64,000 nt of DNA, taken from assembly GCF_030812215.1 (NCBI RefSeq), contig NZ_JAUSSG010000008.1, positions 186,001 through 250,000 on the forward strand, given 5' to 3'. The notes beneath the pieces are model-generated. The model was not told the origin of the DNA. It ran no database searches and worked only from the letters and a program-made list of their open reading frames with translations. Positions 17,235-26,704 of the stretch are shown piece by piece. Both the position numbers and the translations under genes were made by a program. This stretch comes from Variovorax boronicumulans (GTDB lineage Bacteria > Pseudomonadota > Gammaproteobacteria > Burkholderiales > Burkholderiaceae_C). The stretch's first letter is position 1. Each line of letters opens with the position of its first letter.

Positions 17235-19472
17235 TCAGACGAATTGGGGTTGAAGAGGCTGCGTTTGCGACAGTTGCAGCGAAGCCAGGGCGGCCTGCAG
17301 GTCGGCTTCGAAAGCCTCCACGCCGGCGCCGATCAGGTTCAGCGGAATGCCCATTGCCCAGGCGGCGGCCACGGCGGCCAGCAGGCTTTCGAGCGTCACG
17401 CCGGCATGGGTGGCGCGCCAGATCGTCAGGCGCCCCAGGCCCGGCAGGAACGATTCGCTGCTGCCGTTGGCCAGCACCACGCGGTCCTGCCGCACCAGCA
17501 CGGCCTTGCCGCCGGCGGTCTGGTGCGCGGTGAGCGCGGCGGCCTGCGGGTCGGCCGAATACAGGATGACGGCGCCATCGCACAGCGGCGCGAGGCCGGC
17601 CACGCGCGCATCGGCCGCGTTCAGCACGGCCGTGCCTTCGCCCAGCACCACGTCGACCTGCGTGCGCAGCACCTTGACCATCTGGTCGCTCTCGGTGATG
17701 TCGTAGTCGGCGAGCGCCTCGGCGCCTTCCAGGTCGGTGACGATGCCGACTTCGCAGCGGTCGTAGGCCAGGCCGTCGCGCAGGATGGTCTCGGCGCCGT
17801 TCTCGATCACCACGGCCTGCACGGCGCGGTTCACGAGCAGGCGGTGGCCGGCTTCCCAATTGGCGCTGTCGCGCGCATCGACGCGGCGGCGTTCGAGGAA
17901 CAGGCCGTCGCGGCAGGCCAGGCCCGTGTGGCGCCCGCCCAGGTTGATGAGCCAGGCCACGAGGCGTGCGAGCACCGCGGTGTCCTGCGAGCCGGCTACG
18001 CCGACCACGGGAATTCGGCCGGGCGCGTCGTTGGGGAACAGGTGGTCGCAGATCGCGCGGCCCACCGGGCGCGGCGAGCCGACGGCCGGCTTCAGGTGCA
18101 TCAGGAGGCCCGGGCCGGCGTTGACTTCGACGATCGCGCCGCGCTGCGGGCCGAGCGGCTTGGAGATGTCCTGCGCCACGAGGTCGATGCCCGCGATATC
18201 GAGGCCCACGACGCGCGCGGCCAGCACGGCGGCGTGCGCGACTTCGGGGTGGACTTGGTCGGTGCAGTCGTTGGCCATGTTGCCGTTGCGCTGGATCGTG
18301 ACCACGCGGCCGGCGGCCGGCACCGAGGCGCCGTCCAGTTCCTGGCGCTTGAGCTCGAGCTGCAGCTTGGCGTCGGTGGCCAGCACGATCAGGTCGAGCG
18401 GGTATTCCTCTTCGGCGCCGCGGCGCGGGTCGCTGTTGAGCTGCTTTTCGATGAGTTCGGCCACGCTGAGCTTGCCGTCGCCGGTCACGGTGATGATCTC
18501 GCCGCGCGCGGCCGCCACCACTTCGCCGCCCACCACCAGCAGGCGGTGTTCGTGGCCGCGGATGAAGCGCTCGACCATCACATCGCTGCCTTCGGGCTCC
18601 GCAACTGCGAAGGCGGCCATCACTTCTTCGCGCGTCGTCAGTTCGAGCGACACGCCGCGGCCGTGGTTGGCGTCCGAGGGTTTCACGACCACCGGCAGGC
18701 CGATGTCTTCGGCGGCTTCCCAGGCTTCTTCGGCGCTGGCGACGATCTGGCCTTCGGGCACCGGCACGCCGCAGCTCGCGAGCAGGGACTTGGTCAGTTC
18801 CTTGTCGCTGGCGATCGATTCGCCGATGGCGCTGGTGTAGTCGGTCTCGGCGGTCCAGATGCGCTGCTGGTTGGCGCCGTAGCCCAGTTGCACGAGGTTG
18901 CCGCTGTTGAGCCGCATGTGCGGGATGCCGCGGTCGGTGGCGGCGGACACGATGGCGGCGGTGCTCGGGCCGAGGTAGCAGTCCTCGACCTTGGCCTTGA
19001 CCGCGTCGACGGCCTTCTGCACGTCGCCGGCGGTGAACGGATCGTTGTTGATGGCGGCCATCAGGAGCTTGTGGCCCTCGGCCAGCGCCACCCGGGCGAC
19101 CTGCTCGTCGCGCGCCCGGAACACCATGCGGTAGACGCCGTGCTCCGAAGTACTGCGGGTTTGCCCGAATCCGGTCGGCATGCCGGCCAGGTTCAGCAGT
19201 TCGATGACGACGTGTTCGAGCACGTGGCCTGACCAGGTGCCTTCGGTCAGCCGCTGGATGAATCCGCCGCGCTCGCCCACGCCGCAGTGGTGCTCGATGA
19301 GCGCCGGGAGCAGGGCCGTGAGGCGGTCGGTGAAACCGTCGATCTTGTTGGAGGGGAAGTCTTCCAGTTGGCCCAGATCGAGCCAGACTTCGAGCACCGG
19401 ACGGTAGGTCCAGAGGTTGGGACCGCGCAAATAGTTGATGCGCAGCAGGCGGATGTCGTCGAAACGGGTCAT
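17235..19472 (-). CDS. cphA': Cyanophycin synthetase-like protein CphA' with degenerate Mur-ligase P-loop
   Basis: This encodes 745 residues, homologous to CphA over its whole length, with the N-terminal RGPNLWTYRP and an ATP-grasp domain (VVVKPSDANHGRGV). At the Mur-ligase P-loop the sequence reads GVAGSQDTAVL where CphA has GVTGTNGKTTT, so the lysine and flanking residues needed for nucleotide binding are gone and arginine addition by this domain is unlikely. Tandem cphA'-cphA pairs are known from Cupriavidus and Bordetella relatives. ATG 19472 is chosen because family members begin shortly before IRLLRINYLRGPN; an ATG at 19526 is possible, and neither has a clear ribosome binding site. Confidence 0.9.
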   Translation of the reverse strand: MTRFDDIRLLRINYLRGPNLWTYRPVLEVWLDLGQLEDFPSNKIDGFTDRLTALLPALIEHHCGVGERGGFIQRLTEGTWSGHVLEHVVIELLNLAGMPTGFGQTRSTSEHGVYRMVFRARDEQVARVALAEGHKLLMAAINNDPFTAGDVQKAVDAVKAKVEDCYLGPSTAAIVSAATDRGIPHMRLNSGNLVQLGYGANQQRIWTAETDYTSAIGESIASDKELTKSLLASCGVPVPEGQIVASAEEAWEAAEDIGLPVVVKPSDANHGRGVSLELTTREEVMAAFAVAEPEGSDVMVERFIRGHEHRLLVVGGEVVAAARGEIITVTGDGKLSVAELIEKQLNSDPRRGAEEEYPLDLIVLATDAKLQLELKRQELDGASVPAAGRVVTIQRNGNMANDCTDQVHPEVAHAAVLAARVVGLDIAGIDLVAQDISKPLGPQRGAIVEVNAGPGLLMHLKPAVGSPRPVGRAICDHLFPNDAPGRIPVVGVAGSQDTAVLARLVAWLINLGGRHTGLACRDGLFLERRRVDARDSANWEAGHRLLVNRAVQAVVIENGAETILRDGLAYDRCEVGIVTDLEGAEALADYDITESDQMVKVLRTQVDVVLGEGTAVLNAADARVAGLAPLCDGAVILYSADPQAAALTAHQTAGGKAVLVRQDRVVLANGSSESFLPGLGRLTIWRATHAGVTLESLLAAVAAAWAMGIPLNLIGAGVEAFEADLQAALASLQLSQTQPLQPQFV

Positions 19473-19611
19473 GCAAACGTTCGATGTGCTTTGGCCGAGC
19501 ACCACGGCGCCTTCAAGCGCGCCCATGGCAATCGGTCAGAATCGGCGCCCGACAAAGGACGCCAAGGCGCGGTCCCTGCGGCCCGCGACGGGCAAGAGTC
19601 AAAGAAACACA

Positions 19612-21885
19612 ATGCAACATCACGATCCAGTCGGCACCCGGGAGGGCGAAATCGAGGCGGCTTCAGGCGCGCTGAAAAACCGGCTCGCAGTCGCGGAAAA
19701 CGTTCTGGTAACACTGGCGGTTGACCTCGATTACGAACTTCGTTTCGCTTCCGGCTTGGTTGCCCTGACTGACCAGCGCCTGATTGCGCTGGAACCGGGC
19801 GGCGAGTGGCGTGAGTGGCCACTCACAGAATCCGCGCTTCAGCTGCTGCTGGCCGACCATTCAGGGGTCGGCACGCTCGACCTGATCGGCCCCGACGGCC
19901 GCCTGGCCCGCTGGCGCTACACCCTGGCCAGCCAGGCCAATGCGCTGCGCCTCCTCAAGTTGTTCGGCCAGCGCGCGGCCGGTGTCACGGAAGCGACACC
20001 CGAAGCCATCGACGGCGACGAGCCAGCCGACACCGAACTCCAGACCCCGCCCTCGACTTGGGTGCTGCTGCGCCTGGGCCGCTTCGCCAAGCCGTACCGC
20101 AAGCAGCTTTTCCTGGGGTTTTTCCTCACCCTGCTCTCCACCGCCGCCACGCTGGTGCCGCCGTACCTGACCATCCCGCTGATGGACGACATCCTGATCC
20201 CGTTCCAGAACGGCAAGCAGATCGATCCGGGCCTGGTGGGTCTCTACCTGGGCGGCCTGCTCGGCGCCGCGCTGCTGGGCTGGGGCCTCGGCTGGGCGCG
20301 CACTTACTTATTGGCGCTGGTGTCCGAGCGCATCGGCGCGGACCTGCGCACCAGCACCTACGAGCACTTGCTGACCCTGCCGCTCGACTATTTCGGCGGC
20401 AAGCGCACCGGCGACCTGATGGCGCGCATCGGTTCGGAAACCGACCGCATCAACGTCTTCCTGTCGCTGCACGCGCTGGATTTCGCCAACGACGTGCTGA
20501 TGATCGTCATGACGGCGGCCATCCTGATCTCCATCAACCCGCTGCTGGCGGTGGTCACGCTGGTGCCGCTGCCCTTCATCGCCTGGATGATCCACGTGGT
20601 GCGAGACCGTCTGCGCACCGGGTTCGAGAAGATCGACCGCGTCTGGTCCGAGGTGACCAACGTGCTGGCCGACACCATTCCCGGCATCCGCGTGGTCAAG
20701 GCCTTTGCGCAGGAACGCCGCGAAGCCGACCGCTTCCGCACCGCCAATGCCTACAACCTGCAGGTGAACGACAAGCTCAACCGCACCTGGTCGGTGTTCA
20801 CGCCGACGGTGTCGCTCCTGACCGAAATCGGCCTCCTCGTGGTGTGGGGCTTCGGCATCTGGCAGGTGGCGCGCGGCAGCATCACCGTGGGTGTGCTCAC
20901 CGCCTTCATCGCCTACATCGGCCGCTTCTACACGCGCATGGATTCGATGAGCCGCATCGTCTCGGTCACGCAGAAGGCCGCGGCCGGCGCCAAGCGCATC
21001 TTCGACATCCTCGACCACGTGAGCAACGTGCCCGAGCCGGTGAACCCGGTGAAGGTGGAGCGCGTGCAGGGCCGCATCGAGATGAGCGGCCTCGGTTTCC
21101 GCTACGGCTCGCGCGCGGTGATCCACGACCTGGACCTCGTGATCGAACCCGGCGAGATGATCGGCCTCGTGGGCCACAGCGGCTCGGGCAAGAGCACGCT
21201 GGTCAATTTGATCTGCCGCTTCTACGACGTGACCGACGGCGCAATCAAGGTCGATGGCACCGACATCCGCCGCTTTGCCGTGGCCGACTACCGCCGGCAC
21301 GTGGGGCTGGTGCTGCAGGAGCCGTTCCTCTTCTTCGGCACCATCGCCCAGAACATCGCCTACGGCAAGCCCGACGCCACGCGCGAAGAAGTGGTGGCCG
21401 CCGCCCGCGCCGCGCATGCGCACGACTTCATCCTGCGCCTGCCGCACGGCTACGACTCGCTGGTCGGCGAGCGCGGCCAGGGGCTCTCGGGCGGCGAGCG
21501 CCAGCGCATCAGCATTGCGCGCGCGCTGCTCATCGACCCGCGCATCCTGATCCTGGACGAGGCCACCTCGGCGGTGGACACCGAGACCGAGAAGGAAATC
21601 CAGAAGGCGCTCGACAACCTCGTGCAGGGCCGGACCACCATCGCCATCGCCCACCGCCTGTCGACGCTGCGCAAGGCCGACCGGCTCGTGGTCATGGACC
21701 GCGGCGAGGTGGTCGAGGTCGGGCCGCACGATGCGCTCATGGCCAGGCAGGGCGCCTACTGGCGGCTCTACCAGGCGCAGTTGCGCCAAGCCGACGACGA
21801 TGCGAGCGAAGGCGCGGTCGACGAACGCGCCGGCGCGCAGTTGCCGCTGATCAGCCACGCAGCCCATCCGGCAGGTGACGCATGA
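19612..21885 (+). CDS. ABC exporter with N-terminal PH-like domain, cyanophycin-locus type
   Basis: This is a 757-residue fused ABC exporter half-transporter. Residues about 25-120 precede the membrane part and resemble a bacterial PH-like domain (VALTDQRLIAL at 50-60). Six membrane segments fall in about 165-440. The ATPase has Walker A GHSGSGKST at 521-529, LSGGE at 625-629, ILILDE at 645-650 and the switch histidine at 681. It is divergent from cphA' and overlaps the DUF1854 gene by four bases. ABC and DUF1854 pairs are known neighbours of cyanophycin genes. The substrate is unknown. ATG 19612 is the first start before the conserved part. Confidence 0.88.
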   Translation: MQHHDPVGTREGEIEAASGALKNRLAVAENVLVTLAVDLDYELRFASGLVALTDQRLIALEPGGEWREWPLTESALQLLLADHSGVGTLDLIGPDGRLARWRYTLASQANALRLLKLFGQRAAGVTEATPEAIDGDEPADTELQTPPSTWVLLRLGRFAKPYRKQLFLGFFLTLLSTAATLVPPYLTIPLMDDILIPFQNGKQIDPGLVGLYLGGLLGAALLGWGLGWARTYLLALVSERIGADLRTSTYEHLLTLPLDYFGGKRTGDLMARIGSETDRINVFLSLHALDFANDVLMIVMTAAILISINPLLAVVTLVPLPFIAWMIHVVRDRLRTGFEKIDRVWSEVTNVLADTIPGIRVVKAFAQERREADRFRTANAYNLQVNDKLNRTWSVFTPTVSLLTEIGLLVVWGFGIWQVARGSITVGVLTAFIAYIGRFYTRMDSMSRIVSVTQKAAAGAKRIFDILDHVSNVPEPVNPVKVERVQGRIEMSGLGFRYGSRAVIHDLDLVIEPGEMIGLVGHSGSGKSTLVNLICRFYDVTDGAIKVDGTDIRRFAVADYRRHVGLVLQEPFLFFGTIAQNIAYGKPDATREEVVAAARAAHAHDFILRLPHGYDSLVGERGQGLSGGERQRISIARALLIDPRILILDEATSAVDTETEKEIQKALDNLVQGRTTIAIAHRLSTLRKADRLVVMDRGEVVEVGPHDALMARQGAYWRLYQAQLRQADDDASEGAVDERAGAQLPLISHAAHPAGDA

Positions 21886-22364
21886 CACCCGACAACACCA
21901 CCCCCACCTTCGCCCTGGCGCGCGACGCCTTCGGTCGCCTCGTGCTGACCGATGCCCAGGGCGAGCGCCATGTGGGCATCACGCCCGTGCGCGCCTTTCC
22001 GCTCACCGCGCCCGGCGAGGGCATTTCGCTGGTCGGCGGCGACGGCCGCGAGCTGGTCTGGATCGATCGCCTCGAGACGTTGCCGGCGCCGATCCGGGCG
22101 CTGCTCGAGGAAGAGCTCGCGGTGCGCGACTTCGCGCCCACGCTGCTGAAGCTGCACAAGGTTTCCAGCTTCGGCGTGCCCAGCACCTGGACCGTGAGCA
22201 CCGACCGCGGCGACACCAGCTTCGTGCTCAAGGCCGAGGAAGACATCCGCCGGCTCGAAGGCGGCGCGCTGCTGATTGCCAGCGCGCACGGCGTGCAGTT
22301 CCGGATTCCCGATGCGAAGGCGCTGGACCGGCCTTCGCGCAAGCTGCTCGAGCGGTTCCTCTAG
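21882..22364 (+). CDS. DUF1854 protein, cyanophycin-locus type
   Basis: This encodes 160 residues with the DUF1854 layout: an N-terminal FGRLVLTDAQGERHVGITPVRAFP stretch in two overlapping parts, the central VWIDRLETLP, and the C-terminal HGVQFRIPDAKALD. There is no signal peptide and no membrane segment, so it is cytoplasmic. The ATG overlaps the ABC exporter stop, implying coupled translation and a shared complex or pathway. Its role with the exporter is not established. Confidence 0.85.
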   Translation: MTPDNTTPTFALARDAFGRLVLTDAQGERHVGITPVRAFPLTAPGEGISLVGGDGRELVWIDRLETLPAPIRALLEEELAVRDFAPTLLKLHKVSSFGVPSTWTVSTDRGDTSFVLKAEEDIRRLEGGALLIASAHGVQFRIPDAKALDRPSRKLLERFL

Positions 22365-22386
22365 AACCGATCCCGCCTGTATCTAT

Positions 22387-23532
22387 CTAGAGGGGGCTGC
22401 GGTTGCGGCCCGGCTGCAGCGCCGCGGCGGCTGCGTCGCAGCCCGGCAGCGGCGTTTTCGACAACGCCGCCTGCTTCACCGCCTTGGCCCAGCGGTGGCC
22501 CCAGTCGGTGATCGGCTTCTCGAACCAGCGGTAGAGCTGGTCCGAGAGCACCAGCGCCACGGCGAACGAGAGAAAGAGCAGGGTGCCGCCCACGATGGTC
22601 GGACCCGGCAGCACCGCGATCACCGCGTGGGCGGCGGTGTACTGCACCAGGTACATCGCATACGAGCGGTGCCCGATGAACACCAGCGGCTTCGACGCCA
22701 GCGCCCGGGCGACCCAGGTGCGGGCGGCGATGAGCGCGGGGATCAGCATTGCGATCAGCAGGCTGTAGATCGCGATGGCCGAGGCATCGCCGATGCGCCC
22801 GGCGATCACCGGATAGCGCCTGTGCACCACCAGCAGCACGAGCACGAGCGCGATGGCCACGCCCTGGTTCATGAGGCAGCGAACCAGCCCGAAGGTGCGG
22901 CGCGCGTGCATCAGGATGGCCAGTCCCGAGCCGAACAGCATGCCGACATAGTTCTGCGGAAGCAGCAGCTTCCACTGGAAATCGCCGATGCCGATCATGG
23001 CCAGCGCCGCGAGGCCGAAGCCGACGGTGGCGAGCCCGGAGCGCAGCGTCGTGCCGAAGACCACGAGCAGCGTGGGCCAGAGGAGGTAGTACTTCCACTC
23101 CACGCCCAGTGTCCAGGTCATGTGCAGCGGGGCCATGTCGGCCAGCTCGTTGAGCAGCGTCAGGTAGTAGGGCGTGGCCGCCTTCATCTGCTCCCAGGTG
23201 CCGTCGTGCGCGCCATGGCTCAGGCCCAGCACCGCCAGGAAGACCAGCAGGTAGAGCGGCAGCAGCCGTGTGGCCCGGCGGATGTAGAAGGCCTTGAGCG
23301 AGATGCCGCCGGTGCCGTCGCGCTCGCGCAACAGCAGCGTGGTGATCAGGAAGCCCGAGAGCACGAAGAAGGCGTGGACACCGAGCCAGCCCGAGAACCG
23401 CGTCCAGCCGATGCCGCCGAAATGGTCGCTGAAGACAAGGAAGACGGAGACGGCCCGCAGGCCATCGAGCGCGGCGAAATTGCGTGTGTCCTGAAAATCT
23501 TCGAAGCTGATCGCGGTACCGCGCTCGCTCAT
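22387..23532 (-). CDS. Membrane acyltransferase, acyltransferase-3 family
   Basis: This is a 381-residue polytopic protein of the acyltransferase-3 (OafA/OatA) family, with the N-terminal motif NFAALDGLRAVSVFLVFSDHF. The family catalytic histidine sits in SDH, followed by WLGVHAFFVLSGFLIT and YIRRATRLLPLY. About ten hydrophobic segments follow. Such enzymes add acetyl or other acyl groups to exported polysaccharides or peptidoglycan. There are no glycan biosynthesis genes nearby to suggest the acceptor. It converges with the DUF1854 gene, 22 bases away. Confidence 0.85.
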   Translation of the reverse strand: MSERGTAISFEDFQDTRNFAALDGLRAVSVFLVFSDHFGGIGWTRFSGWLGVHAFFVLSGFLITTLLLRERDGTGGISLKAFYIRRATRLLPLYLLVFLAVLGLSHGAHDGTWEQMKAATPYYLTLLNELADMAPLHMTWTLGVEWKYYLLWPTLLVVFGTTLRSGLATVGFGLAALAMIGIGDFQWKLLLPQNYVGMLFGSGLAILMHARRTFGLVRCLMNQGVAIALVLVLLVVHRRYPVIAGRIGDASAIAIYSLLIAMLIPALIAARTWVARALASKPLVFIGHRSYAMYLVQYTAAHAVIAVLPGPTIVGGTLLFLSFAVALVLSDQLYRWFEKPITDWGHRWAKAVKQAALSKTPLPGCDAAAAALQPGRNRSPL

Positions 23533-23618
23533 TCCTGTGTCCCCTGCATTGCTGGTGCAGGATTTTGCCCCGGCAGGGGGTTACGGCCCCCTGACTAAAG
23601 TCATGGTCTGGGACGAAA

Positions 23619-24029
23619 TCAACGCCCGGCGAACCAGCGCAAGGCCAGGGCGCCGGCCGCGGCGGCCACGCCGCTCACCAGCGTGCCCCAGGCGATGTCG
23701 ATGAACGACAGGGCCAGCGGCCAGTTGCGGATCACCGCCAGGTTGGTCAGGTCGTAGGTGGCGTAGCAGAAGAGACCGAAAAGCCCGCCCAGCACCGCCG
23801 CCCGCGTCACGCTCTGCGCCTCGATGCCCGGCAGGATCGCGAAGATCAGCAAGCCGACGGGGTAGAGCAGGTAGAACACCGCCGCGAAGGCCAACCGGGG
23901 CTCCGGCGACATCAGGTCGCCCATGGCCTGCTGGTACATGTTCTTGGCGACGACGCCGAGCCAGAGCATGTCGATCACCAACAGCACGATGAAGGTGGCG
24001 GCCCATGCGACGAGGTGTTTGGTGCTCAT
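23619..24029 (-). CDS. DUF2177 family membrane protein
   Basis: This encodes 136 residues with four hydrophobic segments. The family features FIVLLVIDMLWLGVV near the start and YATYDLTNLAVIRNWP in the second half identify DUF2177. It is divergent from queC, 78 bases away. Members are inner-membrane proteins of unknown function, sometimes near acyl-lipid genes. I see nothing that assigns a role here. Confidence 0.8.
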   Translation of the reverse strand: MSTKHLVAWAATFIVLLVIDMLWLGVVAKNMYQQAMGDLMSPEPRLAFAAVFYLLYPVGLLIFAILPGIEAQSVTRAAVLGGLFGLFCYATYDLTNLAVIRNWPLALSFIDIAWGTLVSGVAAAAGALALRWFAGR

Positions 24030-24107
24030 TCGCGGGATCGTATCCGCGCACCGGGGGAGCCCTGCGAAAATCGCGTCTTTGGACTACAGCGCCTTCCGCT
24101 GACGCAC

Positions 24108-24821
24108 ATGCCCCTGCACACCACCGCCCTCGTCTTGTTCTCCGGCGGCCAGGACTCGACCACCTGCCTGGCCGACGCGCTCTCGAAGTACCAGCGCGTC
24201 GAGACGCTGGGCTTCGACTACGGGCAGCGCCACCGCGTCGAGCTCGACGTGCGCGGCACCATCCTCGCGCAGATGCGCGAGCGCTTTCCCGAGTGGGCGC
24301 CGCGCCTGGGCGAAGACCATGTGCTCACGCTCGCCGCGCTGGCCCAGCTCGGCGGCTCCTCGCTCACCGAGGAGGTGGCGTTCGCGATGCAGGCCGACGG
24401 CCTGCCCAACACCTTCGTGCCCGGGCGCAACCTGCTGTTCCTCACGCTGGCCGGCGCGCTGGCCTACCGCCGCGGGCTGCAGGTGATCGTCACCGGCGTC
24501 TGCGAGACCGATTTCTCCGGCTACCCCGACTGCCGCGACGACACCATGAAGGCGATGCAGCTCGCGCTCTCGCTCGGGCTGGAGCGCCGCCTCGTCATCG
24601 AGACGCCGCTCATGTGGATCGACAAGGCCGAGACCTGGCAGATGGCGCACCGCCTCGGCGGCGAACCGCTGGTCGACCTGATCGTGGAAGAGACCCACAC
24701 CTGCTACCTCGGCGACCGGGTGCACCGCCAGGCCTGGGGCTACGGCTGCGGCGAATGCCCCGCCTGCGACCTGCGCAAGAAGGGCTGGGAGCGCTATTCC
24801 GGTCAGGCCGCTGCCGGCTGA
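24108..24821 (+). CDS. queC: 7-cyano-7-deazaguanine synthase QueC
   Basis: QueC converts 7-carboxy-7-deazaguanine to preQ0 with ATP and ammonia in queuosine biosynthesis. The 237-residue protein has the N-type ATP pyrophosphatase P-loop LVLFSGGQDSTT near residue 8-19 and the C-terminal zinc cysteine set (TCYLG, then CGECPAC). ATG 24108 starts at the family position; a longer frame upstream lacks support. The 3' end overlaps the convergent ABC gene by 19 bases. Other queuosine genes are not in the window, which is usual in Burkholderiales. Confidence 0.95.
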   Translation: MPLHTTALVLFSGGQDSTTCLADALSKYQRVETLGFDYGQRHRVELDVRGTILAQMRERFPEWAPRLGEDHVLTLAALAQLGGSSLTEEVAFAMQADGLPNTFVPGRNLLFLTLAGALAYRRGLQVIVTGVCETDFSGYPDCRDDTMKAMQLALSLGLERRLVIETPLMWIDKAETWQMAHRLGGEPLVDLIVEETHTCYLGDRVHRQAWGYGCGECPACDLRKKGWERYSGQAAAG

Positions 24822-26596
24822 GCGGCAGCGGAGACGTTCAACCGGTAGCGCGCCCCACCGGCCGCGCCTTCTTCCTGCGGCACCAGCGTCCAGCGCTGGT
24901 TGTGGAAATCGCCCACGGCCGCGCGGTGCGCGATCGACACCATCGCGCCGCCCGCCGCATGCACCGTGTCCGACAACCGCTTGTACAGCTCGCCCTCGGC
25001 CTTCGCGTCGAGGGCGCTGGTGATCTCGTCGGCGAAGAGCCACGCGGGTTTTTTCAGCAGCACGCGCGCGATGGCAAGACGTTGCTGCTCGCCGCCGGAG
25101 AGCTTCTGGCTCCATGAATCGCTGTCGTCGAGGCGGGTGGCCAGGTCGGGAAGCAGGGCGTCGGTCAGGGCCTGGCGCAGCTGGTCGTCGGTGAAATCGG
25201 CGGCGGGGTTCGGATAGGTCAGGGCGTCGCGCAGCTTGCCGTCGGGCACGTAGGGGCGTTGCGGCATGAAGGCGACGTTGTCGGGCACCTGCAGGCGGCC
25301 CTTCGAGAAAGGCCAGATGCCCGCGAAGGTGCGGAACAGCGTGGACTTGCCGCTGCCCGAGGGCCCCTGCAGCAGCACGCTGTCCCCGGGCTTCACGGCC
25401 AGCGCGGCGCCGGCGAGCAGCGGTGTTCCGTTGGGCAGGGCGATTGCCAGGTCGTCGGCATCCAGTGCGGCTGCGGGCGTGCGCTGCAGGGCCTGTTCCT
25501 GCGCGGCATGGGCGGTCATGCTGTCGTCGAAACCGGTGAGACGGTCCGTGACGGCTCGCCACACGGCCAGGCTGTCGTAGTTGTCGACGAACCAGCTGAG
25601 CGCTTCCTGCACGCTGCCGAAAGCCGACCGGATCTGCATCAGGTGGCCGAGCTGGAACGCGCCGGCAAAGTACTGGTATCCCGCGACGATGAACGGAAAG
25701 ATCACGGCCGCCTGGCCAAAGAACGCGGTGAAGGTGACCAGGTTCTTCTGCTGCTTGATCAGTTGCAGGTAGTTGCGCAGCACGCTGGAGAAGCGCAGAT
25801 CGAGTTGTCCGCGTTCGACCTTCTCGCCCTTGTCCAGCGCGATGGCCTCGCTGTATTCGCGCACGCGCACCAGGTGGTGGCGGAAGTCGGCTTCATAGCG
25901 CTGCTGCATGAAATTCAGCTTGATCAGCGGACGGCCGATGAAATGCGTGATGACGGTGCCGATGACGGAGTAGCCCAGCGCGATCCAGACCATGGCGCCA
26001 ACGACCTGGTAGGTCGTGCCGGCGACGGTGAAGGAGACGCTGCTCGACAGCACCCAGAGCAGGCCGACGAAACTCGCCAAGGTGACGACTGCATTCAGCA
26101 GGCCCATCGACAGCGACATCGTGGCGCTGGTGAACATCTGCATGTCCTCTTGGATGCGCTGGTCCGGGTTGTCGGGAACGCGGCCGTCCTGGTTCGCGTA
26201 GCGCGCGAGCTCCAGGTGATAGAAGGTGTGGTTGGCCATCCAGCGCGACAGGTATTCGCGCGTCATCCAGCTGCGCCAGCGCAACTGCAGCAACTGCGTC
26301 ACATAGAACTTGAGCACCTGCACCGCGATGTTGAAGAAGGCGATCCAGCCGAAGACGCCCACCTCGCGCCAGAAGGCCACCGAATCCTTGTTCTGCAGCG
26401 CGTCATAGAAGCGCCCGTACCACTCGTTGCCCAGCACCGCCACGTACACGTAGAACAGGTTCAGCGCGACGATGCCCAGCAGCATGACGCGCGCACGCCA
26501 CTTTTCCTCGGACCTGAAATAGGGCGCAGACAGCGCAAAGACGCGCTTCAGAACCTGGGCGAACGTGGCGGCTCGCGCCGTGACGGATGAAGACAT
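24803..26596 (-). CDS. SbmA/BacA-like ABC transporter with fused ATPase (YddA type)
   Basis: This encodes 597 residues from ATG 26596, with GAGGAA eight bases upstream. The membrane part (about 1-370) is of the SbmA/BacA type, with FYDALQNKDSVAFWRE and RWRSWMTREYLSRWM stretches. The ATPase has LLQGPSGSGKST, LSGGEQQRLAIARVLL and WLFADEITSALD, with an alanine-aspartate-glutamate Walker B variant typical of this family. Homologues such as YddA and BacA-related proteins transport peptides, vitamin B12 or very-long-chain acyl groups. The substrate cannot be read from the sequence. Confidence 0.87.
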   Translation of the reverse strand: MSSSVTARAATFAQVLKRVFALSAPYFRSEEKWRARVMLLGIVALNLFYVYVAVLGNEWYGRFYDALQNKDSVAFWREVGVFGWIAFFNIAVQVLKFYVTQLLQLRWRSWMTREYLSRWMANHTFYHLELARYANQDGRVPDNPDQRIQEDMQMFTSATMSLSMGLLNAVVTLASFVGLLWVLSSSVSFTVAGTTYQVVGAMVWIALGYSVIGTVITHFIGRPLIKLNFMQQRYEADFRHHLVRVREYSEAIALDKGEKVERGQLDLRFSSVLRNYLQLIKQQKNLVTFTAFFGQAAVIFPFIVAGYQYFAGAFQLGHLMQIRSAFGSVQEALSWFVDNYDSLAVWRAVTDRLTGFDDSMTAHAAQEQALQRTPAAALDADDLAIALPNGTPLLAGAALAVKPGDSVLLQGPSGSGKSTLFRTFAGIWPFSKGRLQVPDNVAFMPQRPYVPDGKLRDALTYPNPAADFTDDQLRQALTDALLPDLATRLDDSDSWSQKLSGGEQQRLAIARVLLKKPAWLFADEITSALDAKAEGELYKRLSDTVHAAGGAMVSIAHRAAVGDFHNQRWTLVPQEEGAAGGARYRLNVSAAAQPAAA

Positions 26597-26668
26597 GCAG
26601 GGTTCCTCGGTGGGCGCGGGTGCGCCGGACATCGTGAGGAACCCATCGTAGACAAATGTTTCTTAAAG

Positions 26669-26685
26669 CGGCCTGAAATCGGCCG
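26669..26685 (-). terminator. Weak hairpin after the HD oxygenase gene
   Basis: CGGCC and GGCCG form a five-bp stem around a seven-base loop, 20 bases downstream of the stop of the HD gene on the minus strand, followed by CTTTAAG. The T-run is poor, so this is at best a weak intrinsic terminator. Confidence 0.3.
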
Positions 26686-26704
26686 AAGGGCGGAAACCCC
26701 TTCT

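Noticed and set aside
14087..17533. 1148-codon open frame on the plus strand
   Set aside because: Antisense to cphA with low-complexity composition; cphA on the other strand has clear catalytic motifs.
23574..23593. Terminator between the DUF2177 and acyltransferase genes
   Set aside because: CAGGGGG and CCCCCTG form a clean seven-bp stem but there is no T-run on either strand; I do not call a terminator.
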